Shown: in pieces, positions 8,975 to 17,499 of the stretch
Numbering within the stretch: position 1 is the stretch's first letter
How the letters are laid out: every line of letters begins with the position of its first letter
Assembly (NCBI RefSeq): GCF_050789285.1
Contig: NZ_JBOUVX010000001.1
Span: 434,001 to 498,000, forward strand
Reading direction: 5' to 3'
Length of the DNA stretch: 64,000 nucleotides
From: CAVPWP01 sp050789285
GTDB taxonomy: Bacteria; Pseudomonadota; Alphaproteobacteria; Rhodobacterales; Rhodobacteraceae
The notes under the pieces: generated by a model
Databases searched by the model: none
What the model was told of the DNA's origin: nothing
Seen by the model: the letters and a program-made list of their open reading frames with translations, nothing else
Made by a program: the position numbers and the translations under genes

Positions 8975-10275
8975 CCGACCTCCGCCATGGCCTTCGCGAG
9001 AACCGGGGCCAGGTCGCGCACCAGCTGATTCAGGTGATGCTGGTGGGCTTCGCCATCGGGATGACCCGCACGGTCGTTCCGGCGCTGGCGGATGCCGAGT
9101 TCGGGGTCGCGCGCGGCTCCTTCCTGCTCCTTGCCTCCTTCGTCGTGGCCTTCGGTGCCGTGAAGGCGGTGATGAACTTCGTGGCCGGTCGCTGGTCCGA
9201 GCGGATCGGACGCAAGCGTGTACTTCTCTGGGGCTGGGTCGTGGCGCTGCCGATCCCAGTGATGATCTGGTATGCGCCGGACTGGAACTGGATCGTGGGC
9301 GCGACCGTGCTTCTGGGCGTCAACCAGGGGCTCTGCTGGTCGATGACCCAGACCGCGAAGCTCGACCTCACCCGCGCGGACGAACGTGGGCTGACGATGG
9401 GACTGAACGAGTTCGCAGGCTACGTGGGCGTGGCGCTCGCCGGCGTCCTCACGGCTTACGCGGCCGAATGGCTGGGCGCGCGCATGGGGCTTCTCGTCTT
9501 CGGCATGACGGTCGTCGTCACCGCGCTCGTCCTGACCTTGATCTGGGTGCAGGACACGCTGCCCTGGGCCAAGGCCGAAAGCGCCGCGCACAAGGCGGCG
9601 CCGCCGAAGAACCCGCCGCGCTATCCGCGTGACGTCCCGGAGCACCCCACGACGGCCGAGGTCTTCGCGCTGATGAGCTGGCGCGACCGGCGCCTCTTCG
9701 CGATCTCCCAGGCGGGGCTCGTCGAGAAGTTCGTCGACGCGCTCGTCTGGGCGCTATTCCCCGTGTTCCTCGTGACGCGAGGCGCGAGCCTGACCGAGGT
9801 CGGCTGGATCGTCGGCACCTACGGCTTCGTCTGGGGCGGCGCGCAACTTTTTACCGGGCGGCTCTCGGACCGAGTGGGCCGGTTCTGGCCCAACGTGCTC
9901 GGCATGTGGATCTGCGGCGCGGGCGTGGCCTTGATGGTGCTGGGATCGGGCACGCTCTGGTGGTCACTATCAGCGGGCGTCGCGGGCTTCGGGATGGCGC
10001 TTCTTTACCCGAACCTCGGAGCGGCGGTGGCCGACATCACGCCGCCCGCGTGGCGCGGCTCGGCCATCGGCATCTACCGCTTCTGGCGCGACCTCGGCTA
10101 CGCCATCGGCGCGCTCGGCCTCGGCCTCGCCGCCAGCCTGACGGGCGCGGCGGAGGCGGCCTTCTGGTTCGTCGCGATCTCGATGTTCGTCTCGGGCGGC
10201 GTGCTCTGGTGGCTCGGCGAGGAAACCCATCCGCGGCTGAATCCGGCCGGAGCGGCGGAAGCAGCCGGTTCCTGA
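8971..10275 (+). CDS. MFS transporter
   Basis: 434-residue major facilitator with about twelve membrane helices and a central cytoplasmic loop (KAESAAHKAAPPKNPPRYPR). The helix 2-3 signature is GRWSERIGRKRVLL in the N-half and GRLSDRVGRFWPN in the C-half. No substrate-diagnostic motif recognised. It overlaps the hydroxylase stop by four bases, so it may move the substrate or product of that enzyme, or whatever the ArsR-rhodanese regulator senses. Confidence 0.85.
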   Translation: MTDLRHGLRENRGQVAHQLIQVMLVGFAIGMTRTVVPALADAEFGVARGSFLLLASFVVAFGAVKAVMNFVAGRWSERIGRKRVLLWGWVVALPIPVMIWYAPDWNWIVGATVLLGVNQGLCWSMTQTAKLDLTRADERGLTMGLNEFAGYVGVALAGVLTAYAAEWLGARMGLLVFGMTVVVTALVLTLIWVQDTLPWAKAESAAHKAAPPKNPPRYPRDVPEHPTTAEVFALMSWRDRRLFAISQAGLVEKFVDALVWALFPVFLVTRGASLTEVGWIVGTYGFVWGGAQLFTGRLSDRVGRFWPNVLGMWICGAGVALMVLGSGTLWWSLSAGVAGFGMALLYPNLGAAVADITPPAWRGSAIGIYRFWRDLGYAIGALGLGLAASLTGAAEAAFWFVAISMFVSGGVLWWLGEETHPRLNPAGAAEAAGS

Positions 10276-10507
10276 CCGGCCGACCGGGTCCGTCCCACCA
10301 AGAGGCGACGCGGGCGGGCAACAGCCCGCCGCCTGACGTGGAACCCATGCCGAGTCGCGCCTGAAGCCTGGAGTTGGAGGCGGGGCACGTCTTCGCCCCG
10401 TCGGGCCGGGCGAAGGCCGCAGGCGTGCGCCTGCGAGAAATGGCAGGCTACTTCTTTCCCTGGATGACGTATGCTTTCCCCAGTCCGTGAAAGAATGAAA
10501 GTTCGCG

Positions 10508-11536
10508 ATGCCGCGCGTCACCGTCGCCGATGTTGCCGAAGCTGCAGGAGTTGGGTTGTCGACGGTGGACCGGGTGATGAACGGCCGCCGCCCGGTCAAG
10601 CCGGAGACTGCGAGGCGCGTGCTCGATGCGGCCGAGCGGATCGGCTTCTATGGCACCGCCGCGATTCGCGAGCGCGTGGTTGCGCGGCCGGAGCACCTCA
10701 GTCTCGACTTCGTCCTCCTTCGGCGTGGAACACCCTTCTACCGCAAGGTGGGCGAGGCGCTCGTGGACGCCGCAGGAGCGCGCGGCGACATGCGGATCAG
10801 GGCGAACCTGCATTTCCCGGAAGAGCTCACGCCCCGTGCCATCGCCGCCGAACTGCGGGCGCTCGTGGGCCATTCCGACGGGGTCGCGGTGGTGGCCTCG
10901 GACCATCCGCTGGTCTCGGACGCGATCGCGGAACTCGCCGCGGCCGGCACGCCCGTCATCGCGCTCGTCACGGACCTCACGGCGCCGCTGCGGCGTGGCT
11001 ATGTGGGCCATGATTACTGGCGGATCGGGCGCACGGCGGGCTGGATGGTCGGACGGCTGGCGAGGACGCAGGGCAAGGTCGGCCTCGTGATCGGCAGCCA
11101 CCGCTACCTGTCGCAGGAGGCGATGGAGATCGGTTTCCGGTCCTACTTCCGCGAGAGGTGCCCGGGTTTCGAGATCCTTGAACCGATCGCCAGTCTTGAG
11201 GACCCGGGGCTGGGGTGCGAGGCGACACTGGAGCTTCTGGCGCGGCACCCCGACCTGCGCGGGCTCTACGTCGCGGGGGGCGGGGTTGAAGGGGTTTTCG
11301 ACGCCTTGCGCGACAGCCGCCCTCCGGAGGGCTTCGTCACCGTCTGCATGGCACTGACGGAGGGGAGCGCGGCCGCCCTGCAGGAGGATCTGGTCCAGGT
11401 AGTGCTGTCGCATCCGTATCGCGCGTTGGCCGAGGCCGCCGTCGACACGCTCGTCGCCGCCGTCGCGCGGCCCGCGGATCAGGGGCTTCTGCAGGTCCTC
11501 CTGCCGTTCGACGTGGTGACGGCCGAGAACCTCTGA
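10508..11536 (+). CDS. LacI-family transcriptional regulator
   Basis: 342 residues. The N-terminal LacI helix-turn-helix with hinge reads VTVADVAEAAGVGLSTVDRV then MNGRRPVKPETARRVLDAAE. After it comes a periplasmic-binding-protein-like sensor domain (DYWRIGRTAGWMVGRL, GLYVAGGGVEGVFDAL). Length is normal for the family. It precedes the corrinoid protein and methyltransferase genes on the same strand and probably senses their substrate or a downstream metabolite. A 232-bp upstream region separates it from the MFS gene. Confidence 0.88.
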   Translation: MPRVTVADVAEAAGVGLSTVDRVMNGRRPVKPETARRVLDAAERIGFYGTAAIRERVVARPEHLSLDFVLLRRGTPFYRKVGEALVDAAGARGDMRIRANLHFPEELTPRAIAAELRALVGHSDGVAVVASDHPLVSDAIAELAAAGTPVIALVTDLTAPLRRGYVGHDYWRIGRTAGWMVGRLARTQGKVGLVIGSHRYLSQEAMEIGFRSYFRERCPGFEILEPIASLEDPGLGCEATLELLARHPDLRGLYVAGGGVEGVFDALRDSRPPEGFVTVCMALTEGSAAALQEDLVQVVLSHPYRALAEAAVDTLVAAVARPADQGLLQVLLPFDVVTAENL

Positions 11537-11547
11537 TCTTTTCCGAC

Positions 11548-11570
11548 TTCCCGCGCGCAACCGCGCGGAA
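11548..11570 (+). terminator. GC hairpin after the LacI gene, weak terminator candidate
   Basis: CGCGCG arms flank a CAAC loop, with outer TTC/GAA pairs and one bulged C, 11 bp after the LacI stop. No T-run follows, so it may only attenuate read-through into the corrinoid gene. Confidence 0.3.
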
Positions 11571-11668
11571 TGAGAGTCTCGGACAGAAAATCTCTCCGCA
11601 TCGTTCGGGAATGGCTCTGCCTGGGCTATCCTGCGCCCGGCGGCAGATCGGTCGGGGAGGGACGCGGA

Positions 11669-12307
11669 ATGGCACTGAATCGGGAACTCTACGACGCGAT
11701 CATCGACGGGAAGGCCGCCGAGGCGCGCACGCTGGTCGAGGCCGAGATCGGGGCCGGAGCCGATCCGATGGCCCTGATCGCGGAGTCGATGATCCCCGCG
11801 ATGGACGAGGTGGGCGAACTCTTCCAGGAGGAGCGGTACTTCGTGCCCGAACTGATGATGGCGGGGCGCGCGATGAAGGCCGCGATGGAGCCGCTCCGGC
11901 CGCTCATGGCGCGCTCGAACGTCCAGCCGCTCGGGACGGTGGTGGTGGGCGCGGTGAAGGGGGACCTCCACGACATTGGCAAGAACCTCGTGGGCACGAT
12001 GCTCGAAGGCTCGGGCTTCAGGGTCATCGATCTTGGCACGGACGTTCCGCCGGCGAAGTTCGTGGCCGCGATCCTCGAGCACCGGCCGCAGATCCTGTGC
12101 CTGTCGGCGCTTCTCACCGTGACCATGGTGAACATGCGCGCCACGGTCGCCGCAATCGAGGCGGCGGGCCTGAGGGATCAGGTGCGGATCCTCGTGGGGG
12201 GAGCGCCGCTCAACGAGAGGTTCGCGCGCGAGATCGGCGCCGACGGTTACGGCGCAACCTCGACGGAGGCTGTGTCGCTGGCGCGCCGCCTCGTCGAAGC
12301 CGCCTGA
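11669..12307 (+). CDS. methyltransferase cognate corrinoid protein (B12-binding)
   Basis: 212-residue corrinoid carrier of the MtaC/MtbC/MtmC type. Residues ~1-85 are the helical cap (B12-binding_2, MIPAMDEVGELFQEERYFVP). Residues ~88-205 are the Rossmann-like cobalamin domain with the base-off/His-on motif GDLHDIGKNLV (Asp99, His101, Gly104) and later GGAPLNERFA. It accepts a methyl group on cobalamin and passes it to a second methyltransferase. The ATG at 11669 starts the cap domain as in relatives. The UroD-fold methyltransferase follows 14 bp downstream. Confidence 0.9.
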   Translation: MALNRELYDAIIDGKAAEARTLVEAEIGAGADPMALIAESMIPAMDEVGELFQEERYFVPELMMAGRAMKAAMEPLRPLMARSNVQPLGTVVVGAVKGDLHDIGKNLVGTMLEGSGFRVIDLGTDVPPAKFVAAILEHRPQILCLSALLTVTMVNMRATVAAIEAAGLRDQVRILVGGAPLNERFAREIGADGYGATSTEAVSLARRLVEAA

Positions 12308-12321
12308 GGGAGGACGCGACT

Positions 12322-13599
12322 GTGCCATTCGACAAGCCGATGTCGCCCAGCCGCCGCCGCGTGCTCGATGCGCTGAGCCACCGTCAGCCCGACCGCGTGC
12401 CAGTGGATTTCGGAGCCTGCGGGGTCACGGGCATGCACGTCTCCTGCGTGGCGGCGCTGCGCGAGCACTACGGTCTCGACCAGCACCCGGTGAAGGTCTG
12501 GGAACCCTACCAGATGCTGGGGCTGATCGAGGACGACCTGCGCGACGCCATCGGCGTCGACGTGAAGCCGGTCCACGGCCGCACCACCATGTTCGGCTTC
12601 GAGAACCGCGATTGGCGGCCGTGGACCTTCAACGGGCTCGAGGTGCTCGTGCCGGGCGGATTCCAGACAACGCTGGACCCCGATACCGGCAGCACGCTCA
12701 TCTACCCGCAGGGCGACCGCTCGGCCGAGCCCTCGGGGCGGATGCCCAAGGACGGCTTCTTCTTCGACGGCATCGTGCGGTCGGGACCGGTCGACCTCGA
12801 TACCGTGGGGCCCGAGGGGAACATGGAGGACGTAGCACTCCTGTCCGACGCCGCGCTCGACGCGATCGAGGAGGACGTGCGCGCGGCGAACGCGGGGGGC
12901 GACGCGGTCTTCGCCTCGGTCGTGGATACAGGGCTTGGTGACATCGCGATGGTGCCGGGGATGAAGCTGATCGCGCCCGCAGGCGTGCGCGAGATCGCGG
13001 ACTGGTACATGCTCACCGCCGCGCGCCCCGACGTGGTCGCGGCGATCTTCGACAACGTGGTCGAAATCGGAATCGAGAACTACCGCCGCCTGCACGCCCG
13101 CGTGGGCGACATGATCGACGTGATCTATCTCTGCGGAACAGATTTCGGGACCCAGACGTCGGCCTTCTGTTCGGTCCGCACCTTCGACACCCTCTGGCGG
13201 CCTCACTATGCACGGCTCTGCGACTGGGTGCATGCCAACACGGGGTGGAAAACCTTCAAGCATTCGTGCGGATCGGTCGAACGCTTCTACGAGTCGATGA
13301 TCGAGGCCGGGATCGACATCGTGAACCCGGTGCAGTGTTCGGCCGCGGGCATGGACCCCCGGTTGTTGAAAGAGAAGTACGGCGGTCGGCTCGTCTTCTG
13401 GGGCGGGGGGATCGACACGCAGCAGGTCCTGCCCTTCGGCACCCCGGCCGAGGTCCGCGAACAGGTTCTCGAGCGGCTCGATATCTTCTCGGAGGGCGGC
13501 GGCTACGTCTTCAACGCAATCCACAACGTACAGGCGCTGACGCCGGTCGAGAACATCGTCGCGATGATCGACGCGGTGCACGAGTTCAACGGGCGCTGA
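12322..13599 (+). CDS. UroD-superfamily (MtaA/MtbA-like) methyltransferase
   Basis: 425-residue TIM-barrel protein of the uroporphyrinogen-decarboxylase-fold methyltransferases. The start is a GTG preceded by GGGAGGA at good spacing; the first ATG, 18 bp later, would still leave the domain whole. HSCGSV (~314-319) followed by a Cys in NPVQCSAAGMDP (~339) gives the His-x-Cys...Cys zinc set of corrinoid-linked members, which bind a thiol or folate acceptor; UroD itself lacks this set. With the adjacent corrinoid protein it forms a demethylation pair. The methyl donor, any separate methyl-donor transferase and the corrinoid reductive activator are not in this window. Confidence 0.85.
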   Translation: MPFDKPMSPSRRRVLDALSHRQPDRVPVDFGACGVTGMHVSCVAALREHYGLDQHPVKVWEPYQMLGLIEDDLRDAIGVDVKPVHGRTTMFGFENRDWRPWTFNGLEVLVPGGFQTTLDPDTGSTLIYPQGDRSAEPSGRMPKDGFFFDGIVRSGPVDLDTVGPEGNMEDVALLSDAALDAIEEDVRAANAGGDAVFASVVDTGLGDIAMVPGMKLIAPAGVREIADWYMLTAARPDVVAAIFDNVVEIGIENYRRLHARVGDMIDVIYLCGTDFGTQTSAFCSVRTFDTLWRPHYARLCDWVHANTGWKTFKHSCGSVERFYESMIEAGIDIVNPVQCSAAGMDPRLLKEKYGGRLVFWGGGIDTQQVLPFGTPAEVREQVLERLDIFSEGGGYVFNAIHNVQALTPVENIVAMIDAVHEFNGR

Positions 13600-13674
13600 C
13601 CGCGCGGCGGCGGCGGTGGCGTCCGCCGTCGCAACGGATGGACTGCCGGTTGCGATCGCCGACGCTTTCGCCGG

Positions 13675-14121
13675 TCAGCGGAGCGAGGGCGCCGCATGTG
13701 GGGCGGCCTGCGCTTCCACGACCGCCATGCGGAGAGAACGGGCGATGCGCTCGGCCCGCTCGATGACATGCGCGGCCCCGGCCGGCGTGCAGACCTCGCG
13801 GGCCGTCTGCCGGAAGAGATGCAGCCAGAGGTCGAAATGCGCCCCATTGACGGGAAGCGGCGTGTGCGCCGGGACCGGGCGTCCGTGGTAGCGTCCCGTC
13901 ATCAGCGAAACCGAGGACCAGAAGGCGACCATGCGCTCCAGATGCGGTCCCCAGTCGGTGATGCGGGTCGCGAAGATCGGGCCAAGCACCGGGTCGCGCC
14001 GCACCTTGCCGTAGAAGCGGTGCACGAGATTGCGCAGGATGTCTTCATCGAGTCCCGTCTCGCGCATGATGGCGGTGGTCATCTGCGGTCTGGCGGAGCC
14101 CTGCGCGGGATCAGCGGACAT
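13675..14121 (-). CDS. group III truncated haemoglobin
   Basis: 148-residue globin of the TrHb group III family. Visible hallmarks: LVHRFYGKVRRDPVLGPIF in the B/C region, DWGPHLERMVAFWSSV in the E helix, and GRYHGRPVPAHTPLP around the proximal haem-binding His. The last ~15 residues are alanine-rich and variable. Such proteins bind O2 and NO, and in Campylobacter the homologue is induced by nitrosative stress. It is divergent from nsrR across 80 bp that contain a palindromic motif repeated before the RIC-like gene, which supports a role in NO defence. Confidence 0.9.
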   Translation of the reverse strand: MSADPAQGSARPQMTTAIMRETGLDEDILRNLVHRFYGKVRRDPVLGPIFATRITDWGPHLERMVAFWSSVSLMTGRYHGRPVPAHTPLPVNGAHFDLWLHLFRQTAREVCTPAGAAHVIERAERIARSLRMAVVEAQAAPHAAPSLR

Positions 14122-14170
14122 TGTGGCAGTTCTCCTTTGCCTGTTGATTTCGACGCTATGCCTGCTAATA

Positions 14171-14185
14171 GGTACTGTAAATACC
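14171..14185. promoter_or_regulatory. candidate NsrR operator in the trHb/nsrR divergent promoter
   Basis: GGTACTGTAAATACC, an imperfect palindrome with perfect GGTA/TACC ends, lies 17 bp before the nsrR ATG and 50 bp before the haemoglobin start. It shares the GTA-N7-TAC frame and the AAATAC half with the perfect palindrome at 17500-17512. NsrR sites in other proteobacteria also carry ATTT...AAAT arms. Confidence 0.5.
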
Positions 14186-14201
14186 GATACTGGGATTGCC
14201 G

Positions 14202-14720
14202 ATGCGCCTCACCTCCTTCACAGATTACGGGCTGCGCATGCTGATGCGCATGGCCAGCGCGCCGGACCGGGCGTTTTCCACGGCGGATCTGGCGGAGGAA
14301 TTCGGCCTGTCGCGCAACCATCTGGCCAAGATCATGCAACATCTCGCCCGGGCCGGGCTTGTCGCGACCCGCCGCGGTGGCGGGGGCGGTGCGCTCCTTG
14401 CGCGGCGGGCAGCGGACATCCGGCTGGGCGAGGTGGTGCGACTGCTCGAGGACGGCCAGCCGCTTGTGGAATGCCTGGGCGTCGACGGCGGGGCCTGCGT
14501 CATCGATGGGCGCTGTCGGCTCAAGGCGCGCCTCAGATCCGCGGAGGCGGCCTTCCTCGCCGACCTCGACCGCTCGACCCTCGCCGACATCGCGCTCGAT
14601 GCGATGCCGGTGGGACGATCCAGCGACAGCGGACCCGAAACGACCACCCATTCCGGAAGGAAAGCCCATGACGATCTGGCTCCCCACCCTCATGACCGCG
14701 ACCCCGCAGGACGGCTATGA
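14202..14720 (+). CDS. nsrR: Rrf2-family nitric-oxide-sensing repressor, NsrR-like
   Basis: 172-residue Rrf2 regulator. It begins MRLTSFTDYGLRMLMRMA, a typical NsrR N-terminus; the wing helix is LAEEFGLSRNHLAKIMQHL. Three cysteines in CLGVDGGAC and GRCRL (Cys91, Cys99, Cys105) match the [Fe-S] cluster ligands of NsrR (Cys91, Cys96, Cys102 in E. coli). NO destroys this cluster and relieves repression. The ATG at 14202 is chosen over an upstream TTG because it gives the conserved N-terminus. The C-terminal ~30 residues are unusual and overlap the following haem-protein gene by 53 bp. Confidence 0.88.
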   Translation: MRLTSFTDYGLRMLMRMASAPDRAFSTADLAEEFGLSRNHLAKIMQHLARAGLVATRRGGGGGALLARRAADIRLGEVVRLLEDGQPLVECLGVDGGACVIDGRCRLKARLRSAEAAFLADLDRSTLADIALDAMPVGRSSDSGPETTTHSGRKAHDDLAPHPHDRDPAGRL

Positions 14721-14901
14721 ACTTGCCGTGAAGATGGCGCGGGTCGCCATCAGGATGACCCAGCCCGATGCCGAGGTGCGTGATAGGCTGCGCCCGGTCT
14801 ATGCCGAGAACGCCGACGCCCTGATTGCGTCGAGCCAGGTGGTGGCGACGCATTTCGCCACGGTCGCGGCGGCCAACGACTACTGGAGGGACAACAGATG
14901 A
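14668..14901 (+). CDS. hexameric tyrosine-coordinated haem protein (HTHP)
   Basis: 77-residue protein matching, from memory, the HTHP crystallised from Silicibacter pomeroyi. It shares WLPTL near the N-terminus, TATPQ, the TQPDA stretch, and an ATHF...AAANDYW C-terminus. Tyr45, the haem iron ligand of HTHP, is present at the same number (RPVYAENADAL), as is Arg25. HTHP forms a six-subunit ring with six haems and shows peroxidase- and catalase-like activity in vitro; its physiological role is unclear. GGAAGG at 14653 sets the start inside the end of nsrR, so the two are coupled. Context points to reactive nitrogen or oxygen handling. Confidence 0.85.
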   Translation: MTIWLPTLMTATPQDGYELAVKMARVAIRMTQPDAEVRDRLRPVYAENADALIASSQVVATHFATVAAANDYWRDNR

Positions 14902-15161
14902 CCGCGGTCACGCGCGACGGCGAGACCTTCGTGATAGAGGCCCCGGTTCTGGCGGCTGCGCTGGGGTGGACCGAGGACGAGGTGCGCGCGGGCATGCGTG
15001 ATGGCACCATTACCTCGCGCTGCGAGACCGGCCTCGACGCGGATGCGGGGCGCTGGCGGCTGACGTTCCATCACGAGGGCCGTGCCTGCCGCTTCGTCGT
15101 CGACGCGGTGGGGAATATCCTTGCGCAGGCGCGCTTCCCCGTCCGCACCGCGTCGGGGTGA
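14898..15161 (+). CDS. small conserved protein, resembles DUF6522
   Basis: 87 residues, starting in an ATGA overlap with the HTHP gene, so co-translated with nsrR and HTHP. Features: VLAAALGWTEDEVRAGMRDG, a single Cys in TSRCETG, and a beta-rich C-half (GRWRLTFHHEGRACRFVVDA). It resembles the short DUF6522 proteins I recall beside denitrification and NO genes, but this is recognition by eye. No enzyme motif. Role unknown; probably cytoplasmic. Confidence 0.6.
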   Translation: MTAVTRDGETFVIEAPVLAAALGWTEDEVRAGMRDGTITSRCETGLDADAGRWRLTFHHEGRACRFVVDAVGNILAQARFPVRTASG

Positions 15162-15280
15162 GGCGGCCTTTCGCGGGCCGATGACGCGCCGTTCCGGTCC
15201 TGGACCGGTCAACCCGGGACATTGTCTTCGCGCACACGCATCGGCGCCGGGCGCGCGGCGCATGTCTCGGGAGGGGCGAC

Positions 15281-15880
15281 ATGGCACGCATCGACTTCTG
15301 GTTCTCCATCGGCAGCACCTACAGCTACCTGTCGGTCATGCGGCTCGGACAAGTGGCCGCCGAGACCGGCATCGACTTCGTCTGGCGGCCGTTCAACGTG
15401 CGCGCGATTATGGTCGCGCAGAACAACATCCCCTTCGCGAACAAGCCGGTGAAGACGGCCTACATGTGGCGCGACATCGCGCGCCGCGCCGGGAAATACG
15501 GGCTCGCGCCGCGCCTGCCTGCGCCCTATCCCATCGCCGACCTGCCGCTTGCCAACCAGGTGGCGCTGATCGGCATGCGCGAAGGCTGGGGGTCCGCCTA
15601 CGTGAGGGAGACCTACCGGCTCTGGTTCGAGGAAGGCGAGGTCGCCGGGGCTGAGCCGAACCTGTCCCGCGCGATCGCGGCAGCCGGGCAGGAGCCTGAG
15701 GGCGTGCTCGCCCGGGCCGCGGGCGAGGAGGCTGTGGCCGCGCTCGCGCAGGAGACGGAGCGGGCCATGGCGCTCGGCATCTTCGGCTCGCCGAGTTTCG
15801 TCGTCGACGGCGAGGTGTTCTGGGGCGACGACCGGCTCGACGACGCGATCTCCTGGGCGCGGGACGGCAGGGTCCGGTAG
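15281..15880 (+). CDS. 2-hydroxychromene-2-carboxylate isomerase / DsbA-like thioredoxin-fold protein
   Basis: 199-residue kappa-GST/DsbA-fold protein. It begins IDFWFSIGSTYSYLSVMRL, where the Ser in FSIGSTYSYL occupies the catalytic place taken by Cys in DsbA. The helical insert carries NNIPFANKPVKTAYMWRD, and the cis-Pro loop FGSPSFVVDGEVFWGDDRL is the family hallmark. Members use glutathione as cofactor and isomerise aromatic intermediates; in this context the substrate is unknown. Preceded by 119 bp without a gene and convergent with the channel gene that follows. Confidence 0.85.
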   Translation: MARIDFWFSIGSTYSYLSVMRLGQVAAETGIDFVWRPFNVRAIMVAQNNIPFANKPVKTAYMWRDIARRAGKYGLAPRLPAPYPIADLPLANQVALIGMREGWGSAYVRETYRLWFEEGEVAGAEPNLSRAIAAAGQEPEGVLARAAGEEAVAALAQETERAMALGIFGSPSFVVDGEVFWGDDRLDDAISWARDGRVR

Positions 15881-15885
15881 GCTCC

Positions 15886-16986
15886 TCAGCGGGGCACCGG
15901 CGGACCGCGCAACGCCCCCGTCACCCGCCGCAAGAGCCCCGCCATCCCCAGCGTCCAGGCCGTGAGCGCGACATAGACCAGCACCTCGGGAATGGGGTCG
16001 AGGAAGCCGTAACCCATGGCGCGGTCGAACTGGTAGGTGCTTGTCGTGTACATGCCGAGCGGGAAGACCATGCCCCAGATAGCGGGCTCGTAGGTGAAGC
16101 GGTCGCGCATCCAGAGATAGCGCCAGAGCATCAGCAGGAACAGGAACGGGATCCACCAGCTGGCCACCGCCCAGAAGAAGAACGTGAAGCCGCGCAGGAA
16201 CGGGAGGAGCGGCCCGAGGAGCGGCCAGGTCTCGCCGCGCAGGATCAGGATGGACCCCGCGAGCGCCGTGATCGCCACCGCCCCCATGTTGATCCAGTAG
16301 GGCGGGCTGAAGTCCTCGCGGCTCATCGGGACGAAGGTAAGGCGGTAGAAGATCAGCGGGATGATCGCGAGATAGAGCATGCAGCCGATCAGGAACATCG
16401 CGATCACCTGGAACTGGATGACCTCGGGCGGTGATGCGGCCACGTCGATGACGCCCCTGAGCACGACCACCGACTGGGTCGAGACCGCCGCGATCAGCCA
16501 GGCGCCATTGATCCCCCGCTTGAGCGTCGGCTTTCGCGCGCGCACCGTCACGGCGGTGAAGAAGGTGTACATGATCGCGAACCACAGGATCAGCCCGAGC
16601 CACCACAGTGCTGTGCCGACGTCGCGGGCGCCGAGGACGACCACGTTTTGGGTGCCGAGAACGCAGGTGCCCGCCACGATGGTGAAGAAGCCCGGCGCGC
16701 GCTGGTGGTCCGACAGGTCGCGGACGAGCTCGGCCCGGAAGCGCATCGCGCGCAGGATCGTGAGCGCCCAGAGGGTCGGCCAGGCGATCCAGTTGACCCC
16801 GATGAGCGCGAGGGCGATGGGGCGCAGCCCCATAAAGTGACAGGCGATGGATACGACGCCCGTGGCCATGACAAGCGCGAAGTAGCCGGGGAAGAGAGAG
16901 ATCGCGCCATTCTCGGCCGCCCTTCGGATGCGGTTGACCGGGCCGCGCCCGGTCAGGGATGCCTCGCGACCATTATCCACGCGCAT
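15886..16986 (-). CDS. TDT-family anion channel/transporter (TehA/SLAC1-like)
   Basis: 366-residue membrane protein with about ten helices. Its start (AISLFPGYFALVMATGVVSI) and FFFWAVASWWIPFLFLLML match the tellurite-resistance/dicarboxylate transporter family, which includes the SLAC1 anion channel. Its start overlaps the end of the upstream membrane-protein gene by 14 bp, making a two-gene leftward unit divergent from the NO-response operon. Family members move nitrate, chloride, sulfite or malate, so an anion role near nitrate and nitrite genes is plausible but unproven. Confidence 0.82.
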   Translation of the reverse strand: MRVDNGREASLTGRGPVNRIRRAAENGAISLFPGYFALVMATGVVSIACHFMGLRPIALALIGVNWIAWPTLWALTILRAMRFRAELVRDLSDHQRAPGFFTIVAGTCVLGTQNVVVLGARDVGTALWWLGLILWFAIMYTFFTAVTVRARKPTLKRGINGAWLIAAVSTQSVVVLRGVIDVAASPPEVIQFQVIAMFLIGCMLYLAIIPLIFYRLTFVPMSREDFSPPYWINMGAVAITALAGSILILRGETWPLLGPLLPFLRGFTFFFWAVASWWIPFLFLLMLWRYLWMRDRFTYEPAIWGMVFPLGMYTTSTYQFDRAMGYGFLDPIPEVLVYVALTAWTLGMAGLLRRVTGALRGPPVPR

Positions 16987-17362
16987 ATCTCAGCCCCAGT
17001 TCGATCTGGAGGAAAAGGAGAACGAGCGCGCTGTTGAACGCCCAGGCGACCGTCAGCCAGCGCGAGAGGTTCCCCCAGAACGCGGCGGCATGGGCCGCCG
17101 AGCGCCAGATCGCGACCACGATCCAGACCGTGTAGGCGGCCGAGAACAGGATGAGCGCCTGCTGGAACGCAAGCTCCCCGAGGTCGAGAGCGGTCGCGTG
17201 AAGGACCGCGATTACGAGGCTCACGGCCACGCCATGGACCCAGAACACCCGGCCCAGCGGCACCTCGCCCCTCCACGCCCGGCGCTCGGGGATGATGAGG
17301 CGACCGAGACTGTCGGCGATGCGGCTCACTGCGTCCGCGCCTCCCCTTGCGGCGGCCCGCAT
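16973..17362 (-). CDS. small membrane protein of unknown function
   Basis: 129 residues with three predicted membrane helices (VFWVHGVAVSLVIAVLHATA, ALILFSAAYTVWIVVAIW, WLTVAWAFNSALVLLFLQ). Polar His and Glu residues lie close to the helices, but I cannot assign a family. It is translationally coupled to the TDT-family gene downstream by a 14-bp overlap. The shared divergent region upstream holds a perfect 13-bp palindrome that could regulate it. Confidence 0.65.
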   Translation of the reverse strand: MRAAARGGADAVSRIADSLGRLIIPERRAWRGEVPLGRVFWVHGVAVSLVIAVLHATALDLGELAFQQALILFSAAYTVWIVVAIWRSAAHAAAFWGNLSRWLTVAWAFNSALVLLFLQIELGLRYARG

Positions 17363-17499
17363 CGGGCCGCGGTCCGTATGGCAAAGCCGCTCTCCGGCAA
17401 GGCCCAGCCGGCAATCCGGTGCGCCTGCGGTCCGTGCCGCGAGGTGCAGGACCCGATCGGGGTGGAGAAGGTGAGGCGCGCGGTCGCAGTCATGAGTTG

